From Palsa-1233 sp031367105 (lineage in GTDB: Bacteria > Gemmatimonadota > Gemmatimonadetes > Gemmatimonadales > GWC2-71-9): 64,000 nucleotides of DNA. A model generated the notes under the pieces. It saw only the letters and a program-made list of their open reading frames with translations, had not been told where the DNA came from and searched no databases. The stretch spans positions 1-64,000 of the forward strand of contig JANLPG010000129.1 in assembly GCA_031367105.1 (NCBI GenBank), written 5' to 3'. Of this stretch, positions 16,146 to 24,534 are shown in pieces; position 1 is the first letter of the stretch, and every line of letters starts with the position of its first letter. The position numbers and the translations under genes are program-made.

Positions 16146-17186
16146 ATGCGCGCACTCTGCCTGACCGCCATCGGCGGGTTCGAAAAACTCGCCCTGCTCG
16201 ACCTCCCCGCGCCGCCGCTCCAGCACCCCGGAGCGGTGCGGATCGGGATTCGTGCCATCGCCCTGAATCGACTGGATCTCGGCGTCGCAGGCGGCTTGCC
16301 GGGGATTCCGGTGCCGATCTTTCCGCACATCGTCGGCTGCGACGGCGCCGGGGTGGTGCTCGAAGTCGGTGCCGCGGTGACGCACCTCGCCGTCGGCGAC
16401 CGGGTGGTACTGAATCCGGGTTGGGGATGCGGCGAATGCGACGCCTGCATCGCGGGAGATGATGTCTTCTGTCGTCAGTTCGGGGTGCAGGGCGAGCATC
16501 GGAGCGGCACGGCGGCGGAGGAGGTGGTGCTCCCGGCGCGGAACGTGATCCCGATCCGGGGGGAGTGGAGCTGGGCTGAGGCGGCGGCGTTCCCGTTGGC
16601 CACGCTGACCGCCTGGCGGATGCTGACCACCCGGGCCCGGCTCGGTCGCGGAGAATCGGTGCTGATCTGGGGCATCGGGGGCGGGGTCGCCCTCGCGGCG
16701 CTGCAGATCGCCCGCCACCTCGGTGCGCACGTGGCCGTCACGTCCTCGGATCCAGCGAAACTTGCGCGGGCCGGCGCCCTGGGCGCCGAGTTGCTCCTCG
16801 ACCACCGGGCGGACAGCGACATCGCCGCGGCGGTCAAGCGACACTTCGGTCACGGCGCCGACGTCATTGTGGATTCGGTCGGCAGCGCCACCTGGCCGCG
16901 CTCGCTCCGAGCGCTGCGCCCCGGCGGACGGCTGGTGACCTGCGGCGCCACGACCGGGCACGATGTGGCGCTCGACCTGCGCCGACACTTCTGGTTCCAG
17001 TGGTCGCTGCTCGGCTCGACGATGGGAACGCCTCGGGAATTCGCCGAGGTGGTGGCGCTGGGTGAGATGGGGTTGTTGCGACCCCCGATCGATGCCGTCT
17101 TCCCGCTCGCCGACGGGAAGGAGGCGTATCGACGCCTCGCAGCGGCCGAACAATTCGGCAAACTCGTGCTCGAGGTTTCCCCGTGA
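16146..17186 (+). CDS. Zinc-type alcohol dehydrogenase (MDR family)
   Basis: A 346-residue medium-chain dehydrogenase/reductase. The GroES-like half has the substrate-side pattern PHIVGCDGAG (the usual GHE replaced by VGC). The structural zinc lobe is CGECDACIAGDDVFC. The Rossmann half shows WGIGGGVALAALQIA and ends in LVLEV. NAD(P)H-dependent reduction or oxidation of an alcohol/aldehyde or quinone-like substrate is expected, but the specific substrate is unknown. ATG at 16146 is chosen over upstream in-frame starts because it directly precedes the conserved first strand. A TATAAT lies 46 bases upstream at 16095. Its 3' end overlaps the next gene (GTGA). Confidence 0.88.
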   Translation: MRALCLTAIGGFEKLALLDLPAPPLQHPGAVRIGIRAIALNRLDLGVAGGLPGIPVPIFPHIVGCDGAGVVLEVGAAVTHLAVGDRVVLNPGWGCGECDACIAGDDVFCRQFGVQGEHRSGTAAEEVVLPARNVIPIRGEWSWAEAAAFPLATLTAWRMLTTRARLGRGESVLIWGIGGGVALAALQIARHLGAHVAVTSSDPAKLARAGALGAELLLDHRADSDIAAAVKRHFGHGADVIVDSVGSATWPRSLRALRPGGRLVTCGATTGHDVALDLRRHFWFQWSLLGSTMGTPREFAEVVALGEMGLLRPPIDAVFPLADGKEAYRRLAAAEQFGKLVLEVSP

Positions 17187-17908
17187 ATCAACTCAGTGAG
17201 CGACTCCAGGCCGGAGCCGACCAGCTCTGGCACGTCATACCGGCGCTGATCATCGCGGCCCTCATCCTGATTGCGGGCTATTTCGTGGCGCGCACCATCG
17301 AGAAGTGGGTCGACGCCACCCTCAAGCGGCTCGACTTCAACCGGATGGCCGAGGCCGGTGGCTTCCGCGAGGTGGTCGACCGTACCGGTGCCCAACTCGA
17401 CCCGGTCCACGCCGTGGGGAAGCTGCTGTTCTGGCTGGTGATGCTGATCGTCATTCTGCTCGCCTCCGCGGCGCTCGGGCTCGAGAGCATCAACGAAATG
17501 TTCGGCATCATGATCTCCTTCATCCCGACGCTGATCAGCGCCATCGTGATCGTGATTCTCGGGATGGTGGTCGGGGAGTTCGTCCGCGGGCTGATCCTGG
17601 CATCGGCCGGAAACGTCGAGGGAGTGCCGACGCTGGCGAAGGTTGCCAAGGGATCGGTGGTGGTAATCGCAATCTTCATGGCATTGCAGCAACTGGGCGT
17701 CGGCGAGGAGATCGTCACGGCCACCTTCACGCTGATTCTCGGCGCCGTGGCCCTCGGCGTCGGCCTGGCCTTCGGCCTCGGCAACACCCATCTGGCTGGC
17801 GAGATCACCCGGCGGTGGTACGACCGGAACCGGGAGCGACGCCGCAAGCCCGAGACGCTCCCGGACGAACAGACCGAGGAGTCGAAGGAAGAGCCGCTCC
17901 TCGACTAG
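17183..17908 (+). CDS. Mechanosensitive-channel-like TM-helix-repeat protein
   Basis: A 241-residue membrane protein with about five helices (roughly 18-37, 85-105, 112-135, 155-175 and 180-200) built from the conserved TM-helix repeat seen in CmpX and small MscS-related proteins. GMVVGEFVRGLI and GLAFGLGNTHLAGEI are recognisable repeat ends. It lacks the full MscS beta domain, so it may be a small conductance channel or an assembly partner. GTG at 17183 overlaps the dehydrogenase stop, giving a two-gene operon. The cytosolic C-terminus is highly charged. It converges on a lipoprotein gene with a 4-base overlap. Confidence 0.82.
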   Translation: MNQLSERLQAGADQLWHVIPALIIAALILIAGYFVARTIEKWVDATLKRLDFNRMAEAGGFREVVDRTGAQLDPVHAVGKLLFWLVMLIVILLASAALGLESINEMFGIMISFIPTLISAIVIVILGMVVGEFVRGLILASAGNVEGVPTLAKVAKGSVVVIAIFMALQQLGVGEEIVTATFTLILGAVALGVGLAFGLGNTHLAGEITRRWYDRNRERRRKPETLPDEQTEESKEEPLLD

Positions 17909-18978
17909 CGCTTCCCCTTGGCCTGCTCCGGCACCGGATAGCGGAGCAGGCGGATTCCGCCCGGGAATTCCTCAGCCATCACGATATGGGTGCCGTCGAC
18001 CCCCAGTGCACGGCCACGGCTGGGCACCTTCACCACGTACCGCACACCGGTCGAATCGACCACCTGGAAGCTGCGCACCGAATCGAGGGCGATGCCGCTC
18101 TTGAACAGCCAGACGCGGCGATCCGGCGTCTGAAACGCCGCCTCGAACGCTGGTTTGATCGCCGTGAATGGCAGGCGCCGAGCCGCCTCCCGCTGATCTT
18201 CCGGGAATCGTCGAATGAAAATCTGGCGATCCATCTCCTGCACCGTCAGAATCGGGTCCTGCATCGGCGGACCGGTGAACGCCTGCTTGGCATTGGGCCG
18301 GCGCCACTCCACCCGATTCTGCACCACCCGGGCAATCCAGAGCGACCCGTCGCGTTGCACTCCCCAGAGGTCCTGCCCCGCCAGGTTTCGCCGCTCGAAG
18401 CGTGACCCGCTTGCCCCTTCGACCATCGCCAGGTCGGTCGGCGCCAGCCGAGCGATGGTGTCGAACCGTGTCAGCTGGGGATCGGCACGCACGACGGCCG
18501 CACTGTCCTTGAGTCCAGAGCCGTCACGCAGCGCTTCCGGCGCCACCTCGAAATACCACTGTCCCGCGGCATCACGGGCTCGCGGGAACGCCCCCCGCAG
18601 CGGATCGGGCACCGGCCACGCTTCCAGACGCGGCGACCCCGGCAGCCAGGCCGTGAAGCGCCGGAGCCCCCAGTCGCCTACGACAATGGTGTCGCCAATG
18701 CCGAGCAGCACCGAGGGGTGGGGAACCTCCGCCGGAGTGATCCCCGGGAAGGGCACGACGGAGTGCTGCGCAAAGTCAGCGATGCGAAGCTCCGCCTCCT
18801 CCGCGGCAAGCACCACCCAGCGGCCATCGCTTCGTGGGACGGCGGTGGGGACCGAGACCGCTGCAACAATCACGGTGTCGGCAGTGGGAGGAACCACCAG
18901 GGTCGGAGCCGGTGGCGGTGGCGCACCGCAGCCCAGCGCGAGCACAATCAGGAGCGAGAGGTGGTGAGTACGCATCAT
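17905..18978 (-). CDS. Beta-propeller-like lipoprotein, function unknown
   Basis: A 357-residue protein with signal peptide and lipobox LALGC (Cys about 17), followed by a Pro-rich linker. The rest consists of repeated beta-rich segments resembling six-bladed propeller (NHL/TolB-like) proteins, for example VLLGIGDTIVVGDWG and GSLWIARV. Expected on the periplasmic face. No catalytic motif is seen. ATG at 18978; a second ATG follows at once. It is transcribed away from the pyrimidine operon, with a 151-base intergenic region shared by the two. Confidence 0.7.
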   Translation of the reverse strand: MMRTHHLSLLIVLALGCGAPPPPAPTLVVPPTADTVIVAAVSVPTAVPRSDGRWVVLAAEEAELRIADFAQHSVVPFPGITPAEVPHPSVLLGIGDTIVVGDWGLRRFTAWLPGSPRLEAWPVPDPLRGAFPRARDAAGQWYFEVAPEALRDGSGLKDSAAVVRADPQLTRFDTIARLAPTDLAMVEGASGSRFERRNLAGQDLWGVQRDGSLWIARVVQNRVEWRRPNAKQAFTGPPMQDPILTVQEMDRQIFIRRFPEDQREAARRLPFTAIKPAFEAAFQTPDRRVWLFKSGIALDSVRSFQVVDSTGVRYVVKVPSRGRALGVDGTHIVMAEEFPGGIRLLRYPVPEQAKGKR

Positions 18979-19094
18979 CGAAGATACCGCGGCTTACGGG
19001 GCGGTGGTCGACCGTTCGATGACGAGGGGATGACAATCGCCGATCAGTCGAGCGCAGCGGAGTCAGTCAGTGCGCGCGAGCGGCGGCCAACTGT

Positions 19095-19123
19095 TTGCGG
19101 CCAGCCGACTTGCGCCGTAACTT
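19095..19123 (+). promoter_or_regulatory. Possible promoter of the pyrimidine-catabolism operon
   Basis: TTGCGG (19095-19100), a 17-base spacer, then TAACTT (19118-19123). The start codon of the first gene begins only 6 bases after the -10 box, so a transcript from here would be leaderless or nearly so. Weak match, not the only possibility. Confidence 0.35.
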
Positions 19124-19129
19124 CAGGGG

Positions 19130-20590
19130 ATGAAGTACCCTGCAGTGGCCAATTATATCGGTGGGTCGTTCGTGCCGGGCGACGGTGGGCTTGCCCTGCT
19201 CGACGTCTTCAATCCCAGCGATGGCACCGTGATTTCTCAGGTACCCCTCTCCGCCACGGCGGAGGTGGATGCCGCGGTACGCTCCGCCCGGGCGGTCTTT
19301 CCAAAATGGTCGGCCACGCCGATCAAGGACCGGGTCCAGATCTTCTATCGCTATCGGCAACTCCTCGAACAGCATCTCGACGAACTCGCCGCGCTGGTTA
19401 CCGAGGAGAATGGCAAGGTCGCGCCCGAGGCCCGGGCCGAGGTGCTCAAGTCAATCGAGTTGACCGAGTTTGCCTGTTCCCTCCCCCAGATCACCGCCGG
19501 TGAAGTGCTCGAAGTCAGTCGGGGGGTGGAATGCCGGATCGAACGCTTCCCGCTGGGCGTCGTCGCCGCCATCACGCCATTCAATTTTCCCATCATGGTT
19601 CCCAACTGGTCGATCCCCAATGCGATCGCCCTCGGGAACTGCCTGATCCTCAAGCCGTCGGAACTGGTCCCCCTCAGCGCCGGGCGAATCGCCGAGCTCC
19701 TGAAGGAAGCCGGACTTCCCGATGGCGTGCTCCAGATCGTGCACGGCGGCCAGGGCGCGGTCGAGGCGATCTGCGATCATCCCGACATCGATGCGATTTC
19801 GTTCGTTGGCTCCACCCGCATCGCCAAGGTGGTCTACCGTCGCGCCTCCGCGAGCCTCAAGCGGGTGCTCGCGCTAGGCGGCGCCAAGAATCACCTGATT
19901 GTGATGCCTGACGCCGATCTCGAGATGACCGCGAGCAACGTGATCGCCTCGATGTCGGGCTGCGCCGGCCAGCGCTGTATGGCGGCCTCGGTGATGGTCG
20001 CGGTCTCGGCCACCGATCACATCATCCAGCGGATGGTGGAACAGGTCCGCAGCATCGTGCCCGGGGAAAACCTCGGCCCGGTCATCTCGGCCGAGGCGCG
20101 AGCGCGAATCCACCGCTATATCGTCGAGGCCGAGGCCGCGGGCGCCACGGTCCTGGTAGATGGACGCAACGTGAAGGTTTCCGGTCGCGAGGGGGGCTAC
20201 TTCATCGGCCCCACCATCCTCGACCACGTCACCCCCGAGATGCGGATCGCGCAGGACGAAGTGTTCGGTCCGGTACTCGCGATCGTGCGGGCCCGTGATA
20301 TCGACCAGGCACTCGACGTGGAGAATGCCTCTCCCTACGGGAACGCGGCATCGGTATTCACCGAGAGTGGTGGCGTGGCCCGCAAAGTGATGGAGCGTGC
20401 GGGCGCCGGGATGATCGGTGTGAACGTCGGCGTGCCGGTCCCGCGCGAACCATTTTCGTTCGGTGGCTGGCACGACTCGAAGTTTGGTGTCGGCGACATC
20501 ACCGGCCGCGGTTCGATCGAGTTCTGGACTCAGTCGAAGAAGCTGACCACCAAGTGGAATCGCGAGGCCGGCATCAACTGGATGTCGTGA
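19130..20590 (+). CDS. mmsA: CoA-acylating (methyl)malonate-semialdehyde dehydrogenase
   Basis: A 486-residue aldehyde dehydrogenase of the MmsA type. It oxidises malonate semialdehyde to acetyl-CoA or methylmalonate semialdehyde to propionyl-CoA, with NAD and CoA, releasing CO2. TPFNFPIMVPNW, LGGAKNH and the catalytic-Cys motif GCAGQRCMA (in place of the GQxC of ordinary ALDHs) are diagnostic, as is FFS-type FSFGGWHDSKFG near the end. As first gene of the operon it supplies the last step for the semialdehyde made by the aminotransferase two genes downstream. The ATG is preceded by CAGGGG. Confidence 0.94.
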   Translation: MKYPAVANYIGGSFVPGDGGLALLDVFNPSDGTVISQVPLSATAEVDAAVRSARAVFPKWSATPIKDRVQIFYRYRQLLEQHLDELAALVTEENGKVAPEARAEVLKSIELTEFACSLPQITAGEVLEVSRGVECRIERFPLGVVAAITPFNFPIMVPNWSIPNAIALGNCLILKPSELVPLSAGRIAELLKEAGLPDGVLQIVHGGQGAVEAICDHPDIDAISFVGSTRIAKVVYRRASASLKRVLALGGAKNHLIVMPDADLEMTASNVIASMSGCAGQRCMAASVMVAVSATDHIIQRMVEQVRSIVPGENLGPVISAEARARIHRYIVEAEAAGATVLVDGRNVKVSGREGGYFIGPTILDHVTPEMRIAQDEVFGPVLAIVRARDIDQALDVENASPYGNAASVFTESGGVARKVMERAGAGMIGVNVGVPVPREPFSFGGWHDSKFGVGDITGRGSIEFWTQSKKLTTKWNREAGINWMS

Positions 20591-20633
20591 GCGCGACGCC
20601 GTCCGGCGACGCGTGGTTGCATCAGGAGGCCCT

Positions 20634-21746
20634 ATGTCGGTCGATCGCTCGGTAGAGTTCACCGGAATTCACTTCGAGAACCCCTTCCTGCTCTCGTCGG
20701 CTCCGCCGACCGAATCGGAAAGCAACATTCTTCGCGCCTTCGAGTCAGGATGGGGAGGCGTCGTCACCAAGACCATCGGCCTTCATCCCGTCGTGAATGT
20801 CTATGGCGCCAAGGCCAAGTTCCAGCGCACATCGCCCGACGACGCCTCGGTCTCGATGAAGAAGCGCCCAGGCACCGCATTGCACTCGTCGTGGAACTGG
20901 GAGCTCATTTCCGACAAGCCGCTGGACTGGTGGGCCCCGCGAATCCGCCGGATCAAGGACGCCTTTCCTGATCGTGTCCTGATTGCGTCGATCATGGCCG
21001 GCTCCGGTAACGACAAGGAGCTGCGCCACTGGCAGGAGCTCGCCGTGAGCTGTCAGGAGTCGGGGGCCGACGCACTCGAGCTCAACTTCTCCTGCCCGCA
21101 TATGGATCGCCGTGATATGGGTTCCAACATCGGGAAGGATCAGGGACTCTGCTCGGTGGTCACCGAGGCCGTCAAGGAAGTCGCGAAAATTCCAGTCTGG
21201 TGCAAGCTCACCCCCGCCACTCCCGACATCGTGGTCGAGGCCGGTGCCTGCTTCCGTGGCGGCGCCGATGCCATCGTTTCCTCGAACACCTTTCCGTCGT
21301 TGCCGATGATCGACCCCGAGACCCTCGAGTTCGAGATCAATGTCGACGGGCTGGTCTCGAGCGGCGGGATGGGTGGCCCCGCCATCCTGCCGCTTTCACT
21401 CGCCAAGATGGCACAGCTCTCCCAGGCCTTCCCTGACCGGGCCTTCTCCGGCATCGGCGGTATTTCCGATTTCTCCCAGGCCCTCTCCTACTTCCTCCTC
21501 GGCTGCGGCACGGTGCAGGTCTGCACTGCCGCGATGCTCGATCAGGCCGTGGGACCGAATGTGATCAAGCGCCTCAACGCCGGGCTCGACGCCTTTCTCG
21601 AGAAGCACGCCGAACAGGGATGGCACCGGATCGAAGACTTCCGGGGAGCGCGCCGCGACCGGGTCGTGCTGCAGTCGGCGATTCGTCGCCCCAGCGAGTC
21701 GGAGTACCATGCCGGCTTCGAGGCCGTCGAAGGTTACGCCTCGTGA
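20634..21746 (+). CDS. preA: Dihydropyrimidine dehydrogenase, PreA-type FMN subunit
   Basis: A 370-residue FMN-binding TIM barrel that reduces uracil or thymine at C5-C6, the first step of the reductive route. LSSAPPTESESN, the active-site motif LNFSCPH (catalytic Cys) and the FMN phosphate loop SGIGGISD are present. E. coli PreA is about 410 residues and ends in two [4Fe-4S] clusters that take electrons from PreT. This protein stops before that domain and has no C-terminal cysteines, and no preT is next to it. The electron donor is therefore unclear. ATG at 20634 follows AGGAGG with good spacing. Coupled to the next gene by GTGA. Confidence 0.9.
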   Translation: MSVDRSVEFTGIHFENPFLLSSAPPTESESNILRAFESGWGGVVTKTIGLHPVVNVYGAKAKFQRTSPDDASVSMKKRPGTALHSSWNWELISDKPLDWWAPRIRRIKDAFPDRVLIASIMAGSGNDKELRHWQELAVSCQESGADALELNFSCPHMDRRDMGSNIGKDQGLCSVVTEAVKEVAKIPVWCKLTPATPDIVVEAGACFRGGADAIVSSNTFPSLPMIDPETLEFEINVDGLVSSGGMGGPAILPLSLAKMAQLSQAFPDRAFSGIGGISDFSQALSYFLLGCGTVQVCTAAMLDQAVGPNVIKRLNAGLDAFLEKHAEQGWHRIEDFRGARRDRVVLQSAIRRPSESEYHAGFEAVEGYAS

Positions 21747-23119
21747 CCGCCACTGCCCCGACCTCGGCCACCGCACGTCCGACGATGCCGCCCAGCAGCC
21801 ACGTGCCACGGCCGTACACCGGGCCGACACGCGAGGAGGTGCTGCAGCTCCGTCGGCAGTTCACCAACCCGGCAGTCTTCACGATGTTCCGCGATCCGTT
21901 GATGATCGTCGAGGGCCATATGCAGTGGCTCTTCGACGAGACGGGGCGCCGGTACCTCGATATGCTCGCAGGGATCGTGACGGTGTCGTGCGGCCACTGC
22001 CACCCGAGGGTGGTTACGGCGGTCAATGCGCAGTCGTCGACCTTGCAGCACGCGACCACGATGTACCTCCACCCGAATCTGGCATTGCTCGCGAAGAAGC
22101 TCGCCTCCAGGATGCCCGCCGGCCTCGACGTCACCTATTTCGTGAACAGTGGCAGCGAAGCGACCGATCTTGCGATCACCATGGCTCGGCTCTTCACCGG
22201 CAATACCGATGTCATCGCGCTGCGCAACGCCTACCACGGCGGCTCACCTGGCGCAATCGGCGCCACGTCCCATTCCACCTGGAAGTTTCCGGTGCCGTCG
22301 AACGTGGGTGTCCACCACGCCATCTGCCCCGATCCGTATCGCTCACCATTTCAGGGAACCCCGGAAGCGATCGCCACGCAGAGCGCCAATGACATCCGCG
22401 AACTGATCCGCTATTCCACGCCGGGGAAGGTCGCTGCGTTCATCGCCGAGTCGATCCAGGGTGTGGGTGGCACGACGCACGGTGCCCCCAACTATCTCCG
22501 CGAGGCCTACGCCGTCGTCCGCGAGCACGGCGGGCTCTGCATCGCCGATGAAGTACAAACCGGCTTTGGTCGGACCGGTACGCACTACTGGGGCTTCGAG
22601 AACTGGGGGGTCGTTCCCGATTTCGTCACTATGGCGAAGGGGATCGGCAACGGGGTGCCGCTCGCGGCGGTCACGACCCGAATGGAAATCGCCCAGGCAC
22701 TCACGCAGCGAGTGCATTTCAACACCTTCGCGGGCAATCCCGTCTCGGCAGCGGCCGGCCTCGCCGTACTCGACGTCATCGACGAGGATGGCCTCCAGGA
22801 GAACTGCCGCGTGGTGGGCGGGCATCTGAAGGCCGGCCTCACCCGCCTGATGAGCAGCCATCGACTCCTCGGCGATGTTCGCGGAATGGGGCTAATGCTC
22901 GGTGTCGAACTGGTGCGAGACCGTGCCAGCAAGGTCCCGGCGAAGTCGGAAACACTCGATGTCGTGGAGGCAATGCGCGAGTCGGGTGTGCTGGTGGGCA
23001 AGGGTGGGCTCGACGGGAACGTGCTGCGCCTCAAGCCGCCGATGTGCATCACCACGGCCGACGCCGATTTTGCCCTCGATGCCCTCGACCGTGCCCTCAC
23101 ACAGGTCGGTCAGTCGTAG
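21743..23119 (+). CDS. Class III aminotransferase (beta-alanine / AGXT2-like)
   Basis: A 458-residue PLP enzyme of the omega-amino-acid aminotransferase class. FVNSGSEATDLAI binds the PLP phosphate, DEVQTGFGRTG supplies the PLP-ring Asp, and AKGIGNG holds the Schiff-base Lys. In this operon it should move the amino group of beta-alanine (or 3-aminoisobutyrate) to pyruvate or glyoxylate, giving the semialdehyde used by MmsA. Closest in layout to mammalian AGXT2 type enzymes, which take both substrates. GTG at 21743 overlaps the preA stop; an ATG 14 codons later is an alternative. Confidence 0.9.
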   Translation: MTATAPTSATARPTMPPSSHVPRPYTGPTREEVLQLRRQFTNPAVFTMFRDPLMIVEGHMQWLFDETGRRYLDMLAGIVTVSCGHCHPRVVTAVNAQSSTLQHATTMYLHPNLALLAKKLASRMPAGLDVTYFVNSGSEATDLAITMARLFTGNTDVIALRNAYHGGSPGAIGATSHSTWKFPVPSNVGVHHAICPDPYRSPFQGTPEAIATQSANDIRELIRYSTPGKVAAFIAESIQGVGGTTHGAPNYLREAYAVVREHGGLCIADEVQTGFGRTGTHYWGFENWGVVPDFVTMAKGIGNGVPLAAVTTRMEIAQALTQRVHFNTFAGNPVSAAAGLAVLDVIDEDGLQENCRVVGGHLKAGLTRLMSSHRLLGDVRGMGLMLGVELVRDRASKVPAKSETLDVVEAMRESGVLVGKGGLDGNVLRLKPPMCITTADADFALDALDRALTQVGQS

Positions 23120-23145
23120 TACTTACCCAGGTGGGAGCAACCTCA

Positions 23146-24534
23146 ATGCGCTTCGACCGAATCATCAGGGGTGGCACCGTTGTCACCCCGACCGGCTCCT
23201 TTGTCGGCGATGTGGCGATCCGCGGCGAGACCATCGCCGCGCTCGGCCAGGACCTCGACGCCAGTGGTGCCGACGTCATCGACGCGACCGGGCACCTCGT
23301 CCTCCCGGGCGTCCTCGACGTCCACGTCCATCTCGAGCTTCCGTTTTGCGGCACCACCTCCGCCGATGACTATCGCACCGGGACTCGTGCCGCCGCACGA
23401 GGCGGAGTCACCACCGTCATCGATTTCGCCATCCCCTACGCCGGTGAATCGCTCGGTCAGGCCGCCGACAACTGGCTGGCCAAGGCGAAGGAGAAGGCGC
23501 TGATTGACTACACCTTCCACATCTGCATCACCCGGTGGAACGAGCACCAGGACCAGATCAAGGGAATGGTCGATCGCGGCTTCACCACCTTCAAGGAGTT
23601 CATGATTTACGAGTCGGAGGGGTGGCAGTCAGACGACCGCGCGCTCTTCGGCACGCTCGAGAAGATGAAGGAATACCGGACGATGCTGCTGGTCCACGCC
23701 GAATCGGCTCGGGTCCTCGACGAACTGATTGCCCGGCACCACACGCCGGAGCTGATGAAGCAGTACGGTGCCCGGCTGCACCCGATGACCCGACCGAACT
23801 TCATCGAGGCCGAGGCGATCTCGCGCGTGGTCCAGTGGAGCGAGGCCACCGGAGGGCAGCTCTATATCGTCCATATGTCGACGGCGGAAGGCGCCGACAT
23901 CATCCGGGCGGCGCAGGCACGCGGCGTCCCGGTGCTCGCCGAGACCTGCGTCCAGTACCTCGTGCTCGATGACAGCGTCTTCGCCCGGGAGGATGGCCAC
24001 CTCTTTGCCTGCTGCCCGCAGCTCAAGAAGCCGGCCGATGTGGAGCGGCTCTGGGCCGGACTCAAGCACGGCGAGGTGTCGGTCATCTCCACCGATACCT
24101 GCACCTTCTCGCGCGAGCAGAAGGCGATGTGGCAGGGTGACTGGACCAGGATTCCTATGGGGATGCCCGGTCTCGAGACGCTGCTCCCGCTGACCTACAG
24201 CCGCGGCGTGCTCGGCGGTCGTCTTTCGCTCGAGGAGATGTGCCAGAAACTCAGCACCAACCCCGCAAAGATTATGGGACTCTATCCCCGGAAGGGTGTC
24301 CTCCAAGTCGGCTCCGACGCCGACATCGCGATCATCCACCCCGAATCCACTCGTCCGGTGGACCCCGCCACGATGGAGACCAACGCTGACTGGTCGCCCT
24401 TCGAGGGGTGGCAGCTCGCCGGCTTCGCGCGGACCACGCTCTCGCGTGGCGACGTGATCGTCGATGGATATCAGGTCGTGGGGCAGGCGGGGCGTGGGCG
24501 GTGGCTGCCCCGCACCACGGCCGGGCTCCGGTGA
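23146..24534 (+). CDS. hydA: Dihydropyrimidinase
   Basis: A 462-residue cyclic amidase of the amidohydrolase superfamily that opens dihydrouracil or dihydrothymine to N-carbamoyl-beta-amino acid. The two-zinc site is visible: DVHVHLE, the carboxylated Lys in TTFKEFMIYE, the His of LLVHAES and IVHMST, and the Asp in ISTDTCTF. The latter deviates slightly from the common SDHC(P/A)F. Length matches the family. ATG at 23146 lies 26 bases after the aminotransferase stop. Its 3' end overlaps the transporter gene (GTGA). D-hydantoinase side activity would be expected. Confidence 0.93.
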   Translation: MRFDRIIRGGTVVTPTGSFVGDVAIRGETIAALGQDLDASGADVIDATGHLVLPGVLDVHVHLELPFCGTTSADDYRTGTRAAARGGVTTVIDFAIPYAGESLGQAADNWLAKAKEKALIDYTFHICITRWNEHQDQIKGMVDRGFTTFKEFMIYESEGWQSDDRALFGTLEKMKEYRTMLLVHAESARVLDELIARHHTPELMKQYGARLHPMTRPNFIEAEAISRVVQWSEATGGQLYIVHMSTAEGADIIRAAQARGVPVLAETCVQYLVLDDSVFAREDGHLFACCPQLKKPADVERLWAGLKHGEVSVISTDTCTFSREQKAMWQGDWTRIPMGMPGLETLLPLTYSRGVLGGRLSLEEMCQKLSTNPAKIMGLYPRKGVLQVGSDADIAIIHPESTRPVDPATMETNADWSPFEGWQLAGFARTTLSRGDVIVDGYQVVGQAGRGRWLPRTTAGLR

